The notes below the pieces were generated by a model. The model had not been told where the DNA came from, did not search any database, and saw only the letters and a list, made by a program, of their open reading frames with translations. A stretch of 64,000 nt of DNA from Adhaeribacter terrigena (GTDB lineage Bacteria; Bacteroidota; Bacteroidia; Cytophagales; Hymenobacteraceae). Location of the stretch: the NCBI RefSeq assembly GCF_016623615.1, contig NZ_JAEHFX010000001.1, forward strand, positions 744,001-808,000, given 5' to 3'. The position numbers were made by a program, and so were the translations under genes. Positions 8,587 to 17,236 of this stretch are shown here, in pieces. Each line of letters begins with the position of its first letter. Position 1 is the first letter of the stretch.

Positions 8587-9105
8587 TTATGAATTTTCTC
8601 CTTCGGGAGTTTCGGGAGGCTGTGGAGATGGTTCAGGCTCTCTAAACGGTTCAGGTTTTTCTGGTAATTCGCCTAAGCCTATGAAGGCATCTTGCTGGTT
8701 GTAAAATAGCAGCCATTCGTATTTTTTGGCCACCACGTAAAACGCAAGCTTCGGTAACTGGCTCAGTACTTTCTGAATGGCCTGCACGGTTCCCTGAAAA
8801 AGCCAGAGTTTGGATTCCTGAACGTTTGGATCGGGTAAAAGCAGCCAGTAGATCTCATTTTCGGGCAGCAATTCATCCAGATATTCATATGGTTCGAAGC
8901 CTTTTAGCGGAATAAGTTTTTGCCGGCCTTTAAAATGCTCCGGCCATTCCTGAGGCTGCAGATCCGAGCTGGTTTTCATAATAAAGCGGCTCTCGATCTT
9001 TTTCTGAATAGCAGGCCAGTGCGTAAAAGGCCCCACGGTAAACTGTTCCCGCGAAAGCTTCAGCAACCGCGCCAGCCCAATAATCCGTTCCCGAAAAGTT
9101 GCCAT
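8587..9105 (-). CDS. Unknown cytosolic protein with proline/glutamate-rich tail
   Basis: I do not recognise this family with certainty. From the ATG at 9105 the product is 172 residues, soluble and without a signal peptide. The upstream extension of the frame (to 9177) runs through an AT-rich spacer and is unlikely to be translated. The core has aromatic patches such as NEIYWLLLPDP and AKKYEWLLFYNQQDAFIGLG. The last 25 residues are Pro/Glu-rich and look disordered. It sits between panB and the pseudouridine synthase gene on the same strand, separated from both by AT-rich spacers. Confidence 0.7.
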   Translation of the reverse strand: MATFRERIIGLARLLKLSREQFTVGPFTHWPAIQKKIESRFIMKTSSDLQPQEWPEHFKGRQKLIPLKGFEPYEYLDELLPENEIYWLLLPDPNVQESKLWLFQGTVQAIQKVLSQLPKLAFYVVAKKYEWLLFYNQQDAFIGLGELPEKPEPFREPEPSPQPPETPEGENS

Positions 9106-9197
9106 GTTTTTTAATGAATAATAGTTAATAACTAATGATGAATTTTCCGTTTTACGGTCATCCGGGAAATTAATCATTAATCCTAATTCATTAAGCC

Positions 9198-10013
9198 TTA
9201 ATAAGCTTCTTTCTCGTTCGGGAAATCGCGGTTTTTTACGTCGGCAATGTAGTTGGTTACCGCATCGGTCATGATGGTGTGCAGATCGGCGTAACGGCGC
9301 AGGAACCTTGGTTTGAATTCCTTGTTAATGCCCAGCATGTCGTGCGCTACCAAAACCTGGCCGTCTACGTGCGGGCCGGCGCCAATACCAATAATAGGAA
9401 TGGTTAATTGTTCGGCTACTTTTTTGGCCAGTTCCGAAGGGATCTTTTCCAGCACGATCGAGAAACAGCCTAATTCCTGCAAAAGCAACGCGTCTTCTAT
9501 CAGTTTATTGGCTTCTTCTTCTTCTTTGGCGCGCACGGTATACGTTCCGAATTTATAGATAGATTGTGGCGTTAAACCCAAATGGCCCATGATCGGAATG
9601 CCTGCGCTCAGAATCCTTACGATTGAATCTTTAATTTCCGAACCGCCTTCCAGCTTAATGCCGTGCCCGCCCGATTCCTTCATGATCCGGATAGCCGAAC
9701 GCAAAGCTTCGGAAGAATTTCCCTGGTAAGAACCAAAAGGCATATCTACCACCACAAATGCCCGCTTAATGCCCCGCACTACGCTTTGCGCATGGTAGAT
9801 CATCTGGTCGAGGGTGATAGGCAGGGTAGTTTCGTGGCCGGCCATTACGTTACTGGCCGAATCGCCTACCAGCAACACGTCTATTCCGGCTTCATCGAAA
9901 ATGGTAGCCATGGAAAAATCGTAAGCCGTAAGCATGGAAATCTTTTCGCCCCGCTGCTTCATGGCCTGCAACTGGTGCGTGGTAATGCGTTTTATATCTT
10001 TCTGAACCGACAT
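9198..10013 (-). CDS. panB: 3-methyl-2-oxobutanoate hydroxymethyltransferase
   Basis: PanB makes ketopantoate from 2-oxoisovalerate and methylene-tetrahydrofolate, the first committed step to pantothenate and CoA. The 271 residues show the family motifs: [38 protein letters not shown] with metal-ligand Asp, [25 protein letters not shown], and [15 protein letters not shown] with LGI nearby. Length is normal. A TAnnTTTG site lies 24 bases upstream. No other pantothenate gene is in the window. Confidence 0.97.
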   Translation of the reverse strand: MSVQKDIKRITTHQLQAMKQRGEKISMLTAYDFSMATIFDEAGIDVLLVGDSASNVMAGHETTLPITLDQMIYHAQSVVRGIKRAFVVVDMPFGSYQGNSSEALRSAIRIMKESGGHGIKLEGGSEIKDSIVRILSAGIPIMGHLGLTPQSIYKFGTYTVRAKEEEEANKLIEDALLLQELGCFSIVLEKIPSELAKKVAEQLTIPIIGIGAGPHVDGQVLVAHDMLGINKEFKPRFLRRYADLHTIMTDAVTNYIADVKNRDFPNEKEAY

Positions 10014-10036
10014 GCAAATAAGTTTATCGCGTTTCC

Positions 10037-10044
10037 CAAAGGTA
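10037..10044 (-). promoter_or_regulatory. -7 promoter element (TACCTTTG) of panB
   Basis: Minus-strand TACCTTTG lies 24 bases upstream of the panB start. No convincing -33 partner. Confidence 0.5.
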
Positions 10045-10164
10045 GAAAAAGAAAACGGCTTTTTTAATGCTCAACCGGTTTTGACTTTCTCCCATAGCAT
10101 ATAAGTAACCGGATGTCCGGAGGGTTTGCACTTTTCAGCGAACGGTACCGGTACAAAAGGCTAT

Positions 10165-10257
10165 AGTTTTTACGCGAAAAACCCTACCGTTTTTAGGCTT
10201 TCTTCCGCAAATGAAAGAAAGTAAATAAAAACGGTAGGGTTTCCGCCCCAAAAAGTC
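10165..10257. repeat. Head-to-head pair of ACGSTA elements
   Basis: The left copy (10165-10195, minus) and the right copy (10227-10257, plus) face outwards. CCCTACCGTTTT and AAAACGGTAGGG form a 12-bp or longer inverted pair across a spacer of about 36 bases. The pair lies between the panB start and the lptD stop. Confidence 0.7.
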
Positions 10258-10266
10258 TTTAAAGAA

Positions 10267-12900
10267 TTACCGGTTATAATAGGTCTGGTTGCGGGTGAAT
10301 TTCAGGTCACGCAGAATAGAAGATTTCACGTTGATGTTCACGTAATACCCCTGCGCATACCCGAAAGGCGTCCAGCCGATACTCATTTCCCAGCAATGCA
10401 GGTCGCGGTACAGGTCTATCTTGGTAAACGTTACGTCTTTATTTACCATGTCGTAACCCGAACTGAAGGCCACTTTCCATTTTTCGCTGGGATTCACGGT
10501 GCCGCGCACCATTACGTTGCGGTTCTGGGTAATACTACCTTCGGGGAAATACCGCGGGTTGAAATAAGAAGCGTTAAAGCCCAGGTAAAGCGACCATTTA
10601 ACGTCAAAATCTACGTACTCGGGCAGCGCAGTCACGGCCGTTTGCGGGTAAGTAGTAGGCTGCGTTTCCGGCCCAACCGGGTAACTGTTGGTGCTTTCAC
10701 GTTTTTCCCGTTTCCAGTTTTCCGGGTTCAGATCGGTAGAAACATCGAAATTGGCCTGGGTGAAGTTTACCAGCTTGTAATTGCCCCGGCCGAATTCATA
10801 CTCGTTTACGCGCCGGCCATTGTAGAACTGATACGGGCTGAAGTTAAAGGTCATGTTTATGCTGATCCGGTTGAAGAGATTCGTATTCAGCTGTACCAGA
10901 ATATCGCTCAGGTTAAAGGAATCGGCGGCGAAATTATAGCCCCCGCTCGCCGTCAGGTTATCGATCAGTTTTACTTTGTCAAACCCGCTTACGGTATCTT
11001 TTTTCGATACTTTTTTCATTTCCACGGAATTGCGCAAACTAAAATTAAGGGAACTCTGCGGAAACGGTGACGGGGCGCTGTAAAGCATGCCGTTGTAGCG
11101 CGAAAGCCGTTGGGTACCTTCCTGGTTTAACTTTGGCAAGGTTTCGTAGAAATCATAGCGCGGGTCGCCAAAATCGGGGCTGAAGTTATACGAAACGGCC
11201 GGGTTAATTACGTGGCGGATCGCTTTGATCTTTTTGCCCTTGAAGTTATACATCCCGTAGATCTGGGTGCTTAAACTGGCACCCGCCGAATAATTGTAAA
11301 TGCGGCTGAATCGGGAAATAGTATCGGTTTCAATGGAATCTAGTCCGGCCGCCGTTTGGGTAAACCGGTAATCCAGCCGTTTGAACTGCCAAGATTCCCG
11401 GTACGCTACGTTCGGCGAGAAATTTAAATATTTCAGAATTTTATAACTGCCCAGGCTGATGTTGAAATTATGGTCTGCGCCGTATTGCCCTGCGGAAAGA
11501 ATGCGGTCAAGATGTTTAGAAAAATCCAGCGTATCGCGGCCTACCCGGTTGGTGAACCGGTTCTGCGCATTCAGGCGATAAGTGAAATAAGCCTGGTTGG
11601 TAATGTTTTCGTACCAGGCGCCGGTTGGCACTTCCGGCGCTAGCCAGCGGAACGGGTAAAGGCTGTTGGTTCCTAAGGTAAAATCGGGCAAGTTAAAGGT
11701 AACTTCCTTGGTTTGCACGTTCTGGAAATGGCTGGCCCGGATGTCATAATTTATCGGCGCGTTCGGCAAAGACCGCGAATAAGAAACCGCCGACTGGAAG
11801 GTAGAAGACAGGTATTGGCCGGGATCGGTGGCATTTACTTTATTGTAGCTCGAAGAACCGGCGTTAACGCTGGCGCTGAACCGGCCGCGGCCTCCTAATG
11901 CTTCCGGCGAGTGGTTCCAGCGCACCCAATATGTTTTGTTTTGCGGCCGGAATAACCTGGGTGGACCTACGGTGGCATCTGTAGACAGTTGATCCTCCCC
12001 ATTAAACGTGCTGTGCTCTAAACTGAAATTACCCCGGTATTTGTAGCGTTTATAATAATCGCCGTGCGCCGAAACCCCGTAATCGCCCAGAGAATAAATG
12101 TCGCCCATAAAACGCATGCCCAGGTAATCGTTCACGGCCCAGTAATAGCCGCCGTTGCGCAGGTAAAAACCCCGTTCGCGGGTTTCGCCAAAAGTGGGAA
12201 TAATAACCCCGGAAGCCCGTTTTTTAGGCGTAGGGAATAAACCGAACAAAAAGCCCAGCGGAGTAGGCACATCGCCGATCCAGAGGTTGAACGGGCCGGT
12301 AATCACTTTGCGGCCCGGTTCCACTTTCATTTTGTGGGCATTAATAAAAAAGTGCGGGTGTTTCAGGTCGCAAGTGGTGTATTGCGCATTCTGCCCGAAA
12401 AGTTCGTTGTCGGCATTTTTCTTTACCGTTTCCGCGTGAATGTAGCCTTCGCCCTGTTTGGTAATGGCCCCGGTAATTTTGCCGCGCTTGGTTTTATAAT
12501 TGTAAGCCATTTTTTCGGCTTCGTACATTTCTTCGCCGTCTTTAAAAATAGGCGTACCCACGAGCTTGCCGGCAGAATCGGGCACGCCGTTTGCGTACAC
12601 CGTGCTGGTTTCCCAGTTTATCTGAATTTGTTCGGCTACCAGCGAGGTAGTTCCGTAATCGATCTTGGCATCGCCGAAAAGGTACATGATCTTCTGCACC
12701 ACATCGAAGCGGATCGAATCGCGGGCCGAATAGTTGATGGTGGTTTCCACGCCGCCTTTACGGGCTGCACTTACGCGTATAGTATCGGTGTTTTGGGCAA
12801 TAGTATCGGGCGGGGTAACCTGGGCCAGCAGGCCTTCCGTTATCCCCAAAACAGACAGAATCAGCAGGGCGATTCTGAAAATGTAGGCTGGCGTTTTCAG
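10267..12900 (-). CDS. lptD: LPS-assembly outer-membrane protein LptD, probably CTG start
   Basis: LptD is the beta-barrel of the bridge that inserts lipopolysaccharide into the outer leaflet. After the signal peptide an OstA-like beta-jellyroll is visible (IMYLFGDAKIDYGTTSLVAE; GKITGAITKQGEGYIHAETV). A long barrel region follows, rich in alternating aromatic strands and ending near RDLKFTRNQTYYNR. No ATG precedes the conserved part in this frame. Translation from a TTG at 12849 would cut the signal peptide, whereas a CTG at 12898-12900 gives MKTPAYIFRIALLILSV, a complete one. A promoter ends 29 bases before that CTG. I infer the start from this fit; an ATT further in is an alternative. Confidence 0.85.
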   Translation of the reverse strand: MKTPAYIFRIALLILSVLGITEGLLAQVTPPDTIAQNTDTIRVSAARKGGVETTINYSARDSIRFDVVQKIMYLFGDAKIDYGTTSLVAEQIQINWETSTVYANGVPDSAGKLVGTPIFKDGEEMYEAEKMAYNYKTKRGKITGAITKQGEGYIHAETVKKNADNELFGQNAQYTTCDLKHPHFFINAHKMKVEPGRKVITGPFNLWIGDVPTPLGFLFGLFPTPKKRASGVIIPTFGETRERGFYLRNGGYYWAVNDYLGMRFMGDIYSLGDYGVSAHGDYYKRYKYRGNFSLEHSTFNGEDQLSTDATVGPPRLFRPQNKTYWVRWNHSPEALGGRGRFSASVNAGSSSYNKVNATDPGQYLSSTFQSAVSYSRSLPNAPINYDIRASHFQNVQTKEVTFNLPDFTLGTNSLYPFRWLAPEVPTGAWYENITNQAYFTYRLNAQNRFTNRVGRDTLDFSKHLDRILSAGQYGADHNFNISLGSYKILKYLNFSPNVAYRESWQFKRLDYRFTQTAAGLDSIETDTISRFSRIYNYSAGASLSTQIYGMYNFKGKKIKAIRHVINPAVSYNFSPDFGDPRYDFYETLPKLNQEGTQRLSRYNGMLYSAPSPFPQSSLNFSLRNSVEMKKVSKKDTVSGFDKVKLIDNLTASGGYNFAADSFNLSDILVQLNTNLFNRISINMTFNFSPYQFYNGRRVNEYEFGRGNYKLVNFTQANFDVSTDLNPENWKREKRESTNSYPVGPETQPTTYPQTAVTALPEYVDFDVKWSLYLGFNASYFNPRYFPEGSITQNRNVMVRGTVNPSEKWKVAFSSGYDMVNKDVTFTKIDLYRDLHCWEMSIGWTPFGYAQGYYVNINVKSSILRDLKFTRNQTYYNR

Positions 12901-12928
12901 TTTATGGTAAAATTTTGCTTATTTTGTA

Positions 12929-12960
12929 CAAAGTTATAGGTTTCGCTTTAAGTAACGCAA
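12929..12960 (-). promoter_or_regulatory. Bacteroidota-type promoter of lptD
   Basis: On the minus strand TTG (12958-12960) and TAACTTTG (12929-12936) are 21 bases apart. The expected transcript would begin about 20 bases before the CTG proposed as lptD start. Confidence 0.6.
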
Positions 12961-12963
12961 CTC

Positions 12964-13743
12964 GTGAAAAATATTGTAACCGTTTCCGTTTTAGCGATTT
13001 TTTTTGTTTTAGGTTCTTTTACGGGTACTTCCCGGAAGGCTTTCAGGTTACGTACAGTTGTAATTGATGCCGGCCACGGAGGCAAAGATCCCGGTTGCAA
13101 CGGCCGCCATTCCAAAGAAGCGCATATAGCCCTGAAGGTTGCCCTGCAACTGGGGCAGTATATAGAAAAAGAAATGCCCGATGTAAAAGTTATTTACACC
13201 CGTAAAACCGATACCTTCGTAGAACTCATTGACCGGGCCGGCATCGCCAATAAAAACCGGGCCGACCTCTTTATTTCCATTCATTGTAATTCCGGACCGT
13301 CTACGGCTTATGGCACCGAAACTTATTGCATGGGTTTGCATACTTCGGAAGGGAATTTAAAAGTGGCCAAACGCGAAAACGCCGTAATTCTGGAAGAAGA
13401 GAACTACCAGGAAAAATATAACGGTTTCGACCCGAATTCTGCGCAAAGCCACATTATGTTCGCTTTGTACCAAAGTGCGTATATAGAGAACAGCCTGCGG
13501 TTTGCCCAGAAGGTAGAATACCAGTTCAAGCATAAAGTTGGGCGCACCAGCCGCGGCGTAAAACAAGCCGGCCTTCTGGTACTCTGGAAAAGTGCCATGC
13601 CCAGCGCCCTGATAGAACTTGGATTTTTAACAAATAATGCCGAAGAAAAATACCTGAACGATAAATTGGGCCAAACGTATATGGCTTCAGGAATATATAG
13701 AGCTTTTAAAGACTACAAAGTAGAGTTAGAAGCCATGAATTAA
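12964..13743 (+). CDS. N-acetylmuramoyl-L-alanine amidase (zinc amidase_3)
   Basis: This periplasmic enzyme cuts the bond between N-acetylmuramic acid and the peptide stem of peptidoglycan. The zinc ligands and catalytic residues are in place: VVIDAGHGGKDPG near residue 37, the Glu of SKEAHIAL, FISIHCN near 103, and the catalytic Glu in PSALIELGFL near 222. A membrane/signal segment fills residues 1-22. Translation starts at GTG. It is divergent from lptD and 15 bases upstream of the MCE gene, which suggests an envelope operon. Confidence 0.93.
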   Translation: MKNIVTVSVLAIFFVLGSFTGTSRKAFRLRTVVIDAGHGGKDPGCNGRHSKEAHIALKVALQLGQYIEKEMPDVKVIYTRKTDTFVELIDRAGIANKNRADLFISIHCNSGPSTAYGTETYCMGLHTSEGNLKVAKRENAVILEEENYQEKYNGFDPNSAQSHIMFALYQSAYIENSLRFAQKVEYQFKHKVGRTSRGVKQAGLLVLWKSAMPSALIELGFLTNNAEEKYLNDKLGQTYMASGIYRAFKDYKVELEAMN

Positions 13744-13758
13744 GCTAATTAAACCTCC

Positions 13759-14796
13759 GTGAGAATCACAAAAGAAATTAAAGTTGCCCTGCTGGGTATT
13801 GCTGCTGCTGTTGCCTTATACTTTGGATACTCCTTTTTACGGGGAAGTAATCTTTTCTCCGATACCCGTACCTTTTATGCCCTCTACGATACCGTAGACG
13901 GGCTTACCATTTCCAACCCGGTGTTGCTCAATGGCGTGAAGATCGGCATTGTGCAGGACGTAAAGTTGCAGCCCAAAAATAAAAACCGCATCCTGGTTAC
14001 CATGGATATCAACGAAGATATTGACGTGGGCGATTCTACCATTGCCAACCTTTCGAGCAGTTCTATTCTGGGAGGTAAGGCCATAACGTTAATTATGCGG
14101 GCCAACACCCGGCGTTACGAGGGCGGCGATACGCTGATCTCGTTTACCGAAAAAAGCCTGACCGATATGCTTACCGCCAAAGCCATGCCGCTGATGGGCA
14201 GCGTAGATTCTACCTTGCTCAAGATCAACTCTTTCTTTGATAAAGACGCCAAAAAAAGCATGCAGGCTACCATGCTCAACGCGCAGGCATCTACCGAGGC
14301 CATGAAGAATATCCTGATCATGAACCAGCGGAACATGCACGAAATTACCACCAACCTGAGCGAACTGACTTACAGCCTGAAAGCCACGCAACGCAAGTTC
14401 GATCGCCTGGCCGGAAACCTGACAACCATTACCGATACGCTTAAAAATTCGGAACTCAACGATGCGATCCGCAACATGAACGCCACCGTAACCGAAGCGC
14501 AGATAGCCGTGAAGAAATTCAACGAAAACAACGGTACGCTGGGCAAACTCATGAACGACGATTCGCTTTACAACAACCTGAACAGCACCGCTAAAAACAT
14601 GGATGCCTTAATGATAGACCTGAAAGCAAACCCGAAACGTTACGTACATTTCTCGGTTTTTGGCAAAGGGGCGGGCAGCGGCGATACCAAAGTGGAGAAA
14701 GCCAACGTGGTAAACACCAAAGGCACCGGTGAAGTGAAGATTAAAGAAGTGAATAACGTAGATACTACCCGTAAGCCGACCCCCGCAACCAAATAA
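13759..14796 (+). CDS. MCE/MlaD-family lipid-transport protein
   Basis: One N-terminal membrane helix (about 8-27) anchors a single MCE domain, recognisable from FYALYDTVDGLTISNPVLLN and GVKIGIVQDVKL with VTMDINEDIDV after it. A long alpha-helical region follows (about 130-270), then a flexible Lys/Thr-rich tail. MlaD-type proteins form hexameric rings that pass phospholipids between membranes. The start is GTG, 15 bases after the amidase. The permease and ATPase partners (MlaE, MlaF) are not in the window. A palindromic terminator follows. Confidence 0.9.
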   Translation: MRITKEIKVALLGIAAAVALYFGYSFLRGSNLFSDTRTFYALYDTVDGLTISNPVLLNGVKIGIVQDVKLQPKNKNRILVTMDINEDIDVGDSTIANLSSSSILGGKAITLIMRANTRRYEGGDTLISFTEKSLTDMLTAKAMPLMGSVDSTLLKINSFFDKDAKKSMQATMLNAQASTEAMKNILIMNQRNMHEITTNLSELTYSLKATQRKFDRLAGNLTTITDTLKNSELNDAIRNMNATVTEAQIAVKKFNENNGTLGKLMNDDSLYNNLNSTAKNMDALMIDLKANPKRYVHFSVFGKGAGSGDTKVEKANVVNTKGTGEVKIKEVNNVDTTRKPTPATK

Positions 14797-14816
14797 AGCC
14801 GAGTAAAATTTTTTCA

Positions 14817-14857
14817 GAAACGCTATACTTTTGAGCCTTAAAAGTATAGCGTTTTTT
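14817..14857. terminator. Palindromic ACGSTA-type terminator
   Basis: AAACGCTATACTTTT and AAAAGTATAGCGTTTTTTT form a 15-bp stem around a loop GAGCCTT. This is the ACGSTA element turned into a perfect hairpin with a U-tract. Confidence 0.85.
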
Positions 14858-14925
14858 TATGCCTTAAACTGTGGGGTTGCCTGCGGGAAAGGTCGCTTTA
14901 AACTTTTTGAACGCAGGTTTGAATT

Positions 14926-14972
14926 AAAAAATCAGCGACATCAATAAATCCGTTTCATCCGCAATTCTGAAA
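14926..14972 (-). repeat. Second dispersed repeat (AATCCGTTT family)
   Basis: AATCCGTTTCATCCGCAATTC, with AATCAGCGA before it, matches a unit near 47.5 kb (AATCCGTTTGATCCGCGATTC) and more loosely one at 46.2 kb. Confidence 0.5.
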
Positions 14973-14981
14973 TTTGTATTC

Positions 14982-15011
14982 GAAACGGTAGGGTTTCGGG
15001 CTGAAAAACTG
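14982..15011 (+). repeat. ACGSTA element upstream of the carboxylase gene
   Basis: GAAACGGTAGGGTTTC, then GGGC, then TGAAAAACT. Confidence 0.7.
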
Positions 15012-15036
15012 GTTCGGGGGCTTTGCCAAATTTTAG

Positions 15037-15044
15037 TAACTTTG
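15037..15044 (+). promoter_or_regulatory. -7 promoter element (TAACTTTG)
   Basis: TAACTTTG lies 57 bases upstream of the ATG at 15101. It falls within the longer open frame that begins at 15023, which argues that the frame upstream of 15101 is leader. Confidence 0.5.
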
Positions 15045-15100
15045 CCCAACCGGCATTTCACAGCTGGAATTGTTTTTTCATTTCTCATCTTGCTCCTTCA

Positions 15101-16729
15101 ATGGATATCGAATTTAATAAGAACGAAGACGCGCTGAAGCAACTCAGTTTTCAGCTCAAAACCAGACTCAAAAAAATACACCTCGGCGGCGGCGAAAAGA
15201 ACATTGCCAAGCAACACGCCAAAGGCAAACTTACCGCCCGCGAACGCATCGATTATTTGATTGATGATGAATCGGAATTCCTGGAAATTGGTGCTTTTGC
15301 TGGTGAAGGCATGTATAAAGAATACGGCGGTTGCCCGAGCGGCGGCGTGGTTACCGGCATTGGTTACGTAAAAGGCCGTCAGGTAATGATCGTGGCCAAT
15401 GATGCCACCGTAAAAGCCGGTGCCTGGTTCCCGATCACGGCCAAGAAAAACCTGCGTGCGCAGGAAATTGCCATGGAAAACAAACTGCCGGTAATTTACC
15501 TGGTAGACAGCGCCGGTGTTTTCCTGCCTATGCAGGATGAGATTTTCCCCGATAAAGAACACTTTGGCCGCATGTTCCGCAATAACGCCATCATGAGTTC
15601 CATGGGAATCGTGCAGATCTCGGCCATTATGGGAAGCTGCGTGGCTGGTGGCGCGTATCTGCCTATTATGAGCGACGAAGCCATGATCGTAGACCAGACC
15701 GGTTCTATTTTCCTGGCAGGTTCATATTTAGTAAAAGCGGCCATCGGCGAAAGCATCGATAACGAAACCTTAGGCGGCGCTACCACGCATTCCGAAATTT
15801 CCGGCGTAACCGATTATAAGTTCCAGACCGACCAGGAATGTCTCGATGCGATCCGCAATATCTTCGATAAAATGGGCGATTACGACAAAGCCGGTTTCAA
15901 CCGCGCTGCGCCGGCCAAACCAAAACTCGACGAAAAAGAGATCTACGGATTGCTGCCAACTGACCGCGTAAAACCTTACGACGTGATGGACATCATCAAC
16001 CGTTTGGTAGATAATTCGGAATTTGAGCCTTACAAAGATCTTTATGGCCAGACGTTGGTTTGCGGTTTAGCCCGGATCGATGGCTGGGCCGTGGGAATTG
16101 TGGCGAACCAGCGCAAGATCGTTAAAAGCAAAAAAGGCGAAATGCAAATGGGCGGCGTGATCTATTCCGATTCGGCCGATAAAGCTGCGCGCTTCATTAT
16201 GAACTGCAACCAGAAGAAAATTCCGCTGGTGTTTATCCAGGACGTTTCCGGATTTATGGTTGGTTCCAAATCAGAGCACGGCGGCATTATTAAAGACGGC
16301 GCTAAAATGGTAAATGCCATGGCCAATTCCGTAGTACCGAAATTCACGATCCTGATCGGTAACTCATACGGTGCGGGTAACTACGCCATGTGCGGCAAAG
16401 CCTACGATCCAAGATTGATCTATGCCTGGCCAACGGCCCAGTTAGCGGTAATGAGTGGAGCCGCCGCCGGTAATACCTTGCTTCAAATTCAGGTTGCCTC
16501 TTTAAAAGCCAAAGGCGAAGAGATTACCCCGGAAGCCGAAAAAGAACTGCTGGACAAGATCACGGCCCGCTACAACGAGCAACTTTCGCCATACTACGCT
16601 GCCGCGCGTTTATGGGTAGATGGCATTATTGATCCGCTGGAAACCCGCAAAGTGATTTCCATGGGCATAGAAGCTGCCAACCACGCCCCGATCGAGAAGC
16701 AATTCAATGTAGGCGTTATTCAAACATGA
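15101..16729 (+). CDS. Acyl-CoA carboxylase beta subunit, MccB-type carboxyltransferase
   Basis: The product moves CO2 from biotin to an acyl-CoA. From the ATG at 15101 it is 542 residues with both crotonase-like halves. Features include GGGEKNIAKQHAKGKLTARE, then MGSCVAGGAYLPIMSDEA, FLAGSYLVKAAIGES, ETLGGATTHSEISGV, and later QDVSGFMVGS and GNSYGAGNYAMCGKAYDPR. The SCVAGGAYLP and GNSYGAGNY forms are closer to methylcrotonyl-CoA carboxylase beta subunits than to propionyl-CoA carboxylase. The biotin-bearing alpha partner is not in the window. The upstream extension to 15023 covers a promoter and is rejected. Confidence 0.9.
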   Translation: MDIEFNKNEDALKQLSFQLKTRLKKIHLGGGEKNIAKQHAKGKLTARERIDYLIDDESEFLEIGAFAGEGMYKEYGGCPSGGVVTGIGYVKGRQVMIVANDATVKAGAWFPITAKKNLRAQEIAMENKLPVIYLVDSAGVFLPMQDEIFPDKEHFGRMFRNNAIMSSMGIVQISAIMGSCVAGGAYLPIMSDEAMIVDQTGSIFLAGSYLVKAAIGESIDNETLGGATTHSEISGVTDYKFQTDQECLDAIRNIFDKMGDYDKAGFNRAAPAKPKLDEKEIYGLLPTDRVKPYDVMDIINRLVDNSEFEPYKDLYGQTLVCGLARIDGWAVGIVANQRKIVKSKKGEMQMGGVIYSDSADKAARFIMNCNQKKIPLVFIQDVSGFMVGSKSEHGGIIKDGAKMVNAMANSVVPKFTILIGNSYGAGNYAMCGKAYDPRLIYAWPTAQLAVMSGAAAGNTLLQIQVASLKAKGEEITPEAEKELLDKITARYNEQLSPYYAAARLWVDGIIDPLETRKVISMGIEAANHAPIEKQFNVGVIQT

Positions 16730-16759
16730 TTTAGTGATTATGGTAATGATTAATGAATA

Positions 16760-17228
16760 GTGATTAGTAACACGGCTAAATGTGATTCGTAAGAACCATT
16801 TTAGCTGTGTTTCTATATCAGAAAGTATCATTAAGCATAAATCTTATGCTTTTGCCTTACGTATTGTAAAGGCTTATAAATATTTGTCTGGAGAGAAAGG
16901 AGTTTGTTTTATCTAAGCAGCTGTTACGGAGCGGAACTTCTTTTGGAGCAAACGTTACTGAAGCAATTGGAGGCATCAGTAACCCCGACTTCTTAGCTGA
17001 AATTTCAATTGCCTACAAAGAAGCCTTGGAAACCAAGTATTGGCTTCAGTTTTTAAAAAAAGCAGAGAATTTAGATGAAAAAGTATTTAACTCTCTATTG
17101 GAAGATTGCGTTGAATTGAGCAAAATATTATTCGCTATTTTAAAGACAACCGGAAAAATTAGAAATTCAGATTAGTGTTTGCGGTTTGTATCTGACTTAC
17201 GAATCACGAATCACTAATCACTAATCAC
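16760..17228. repeat. Inverted repeats around the four-helix-bundle pseudogene
   Basis: GTGATTAGT (16760-16768) and GTGATTCGTAAG (16782-16793) on the left are matched in reverse order by CTTACGAATCAC (17196-17207) and ACTAATCAC (17213-17221, repeated to 17228) on the right. The unit is about 470 bases and could fold into one long stem. Confidence 0.55.
16782..17175 (+). pseudogene. Four-helix-bundle protein (23S rRNA IVS-type), frameshifted
   Basis: Two frames must be joined. The first (about 16824-16895) reads KSYAFALRIVKAYKYLSGEK, the second (about 16891-17175) continues KEFVLSKQLLRSGTSFGANV and later SIAYKEALETKYWLQFL to a stop at 17173-17175. Together they make the whole of a four-helix-bundle protein of the kind often encoded inside intervening sequences of 23S rRNA genes. 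The break lies in the run GAGAAAGGAG, where two missing or one surplus base would restore the frame. There is no ATG in the first frame, only a GTG at 16782. It is either a decayed gene or a sequencing error. Function of the family is unknown. Confidence 0.75.
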
Positions 17229-17236
17229 TAAAAAAT

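Noticed and set aside
9106-9177. N-terminal extension of the unknown gene between panB and the pseudouridine synthase gene
   Set aside because: It translates AT-rich spacer; the ATG at 9105 begins the ordinary sequence.
10396-11070. Long open frame antisense to lptD
   Set aside because: It lies wholly inside the lptD barrel region on the other strand, has no family resemblance and no leader; it is a by-product of GC-rich codons. The same applies to 7852-8463 (opposite the pseudouridine synthase gene), 12334-12939 and 57953-58465.
15023-15100. N-terminal extension of the carboxylase beta subunit
   Set aside because: The stretch contains a TAACTTTG promoter element and is not like the family; ATG at 15101 fits.
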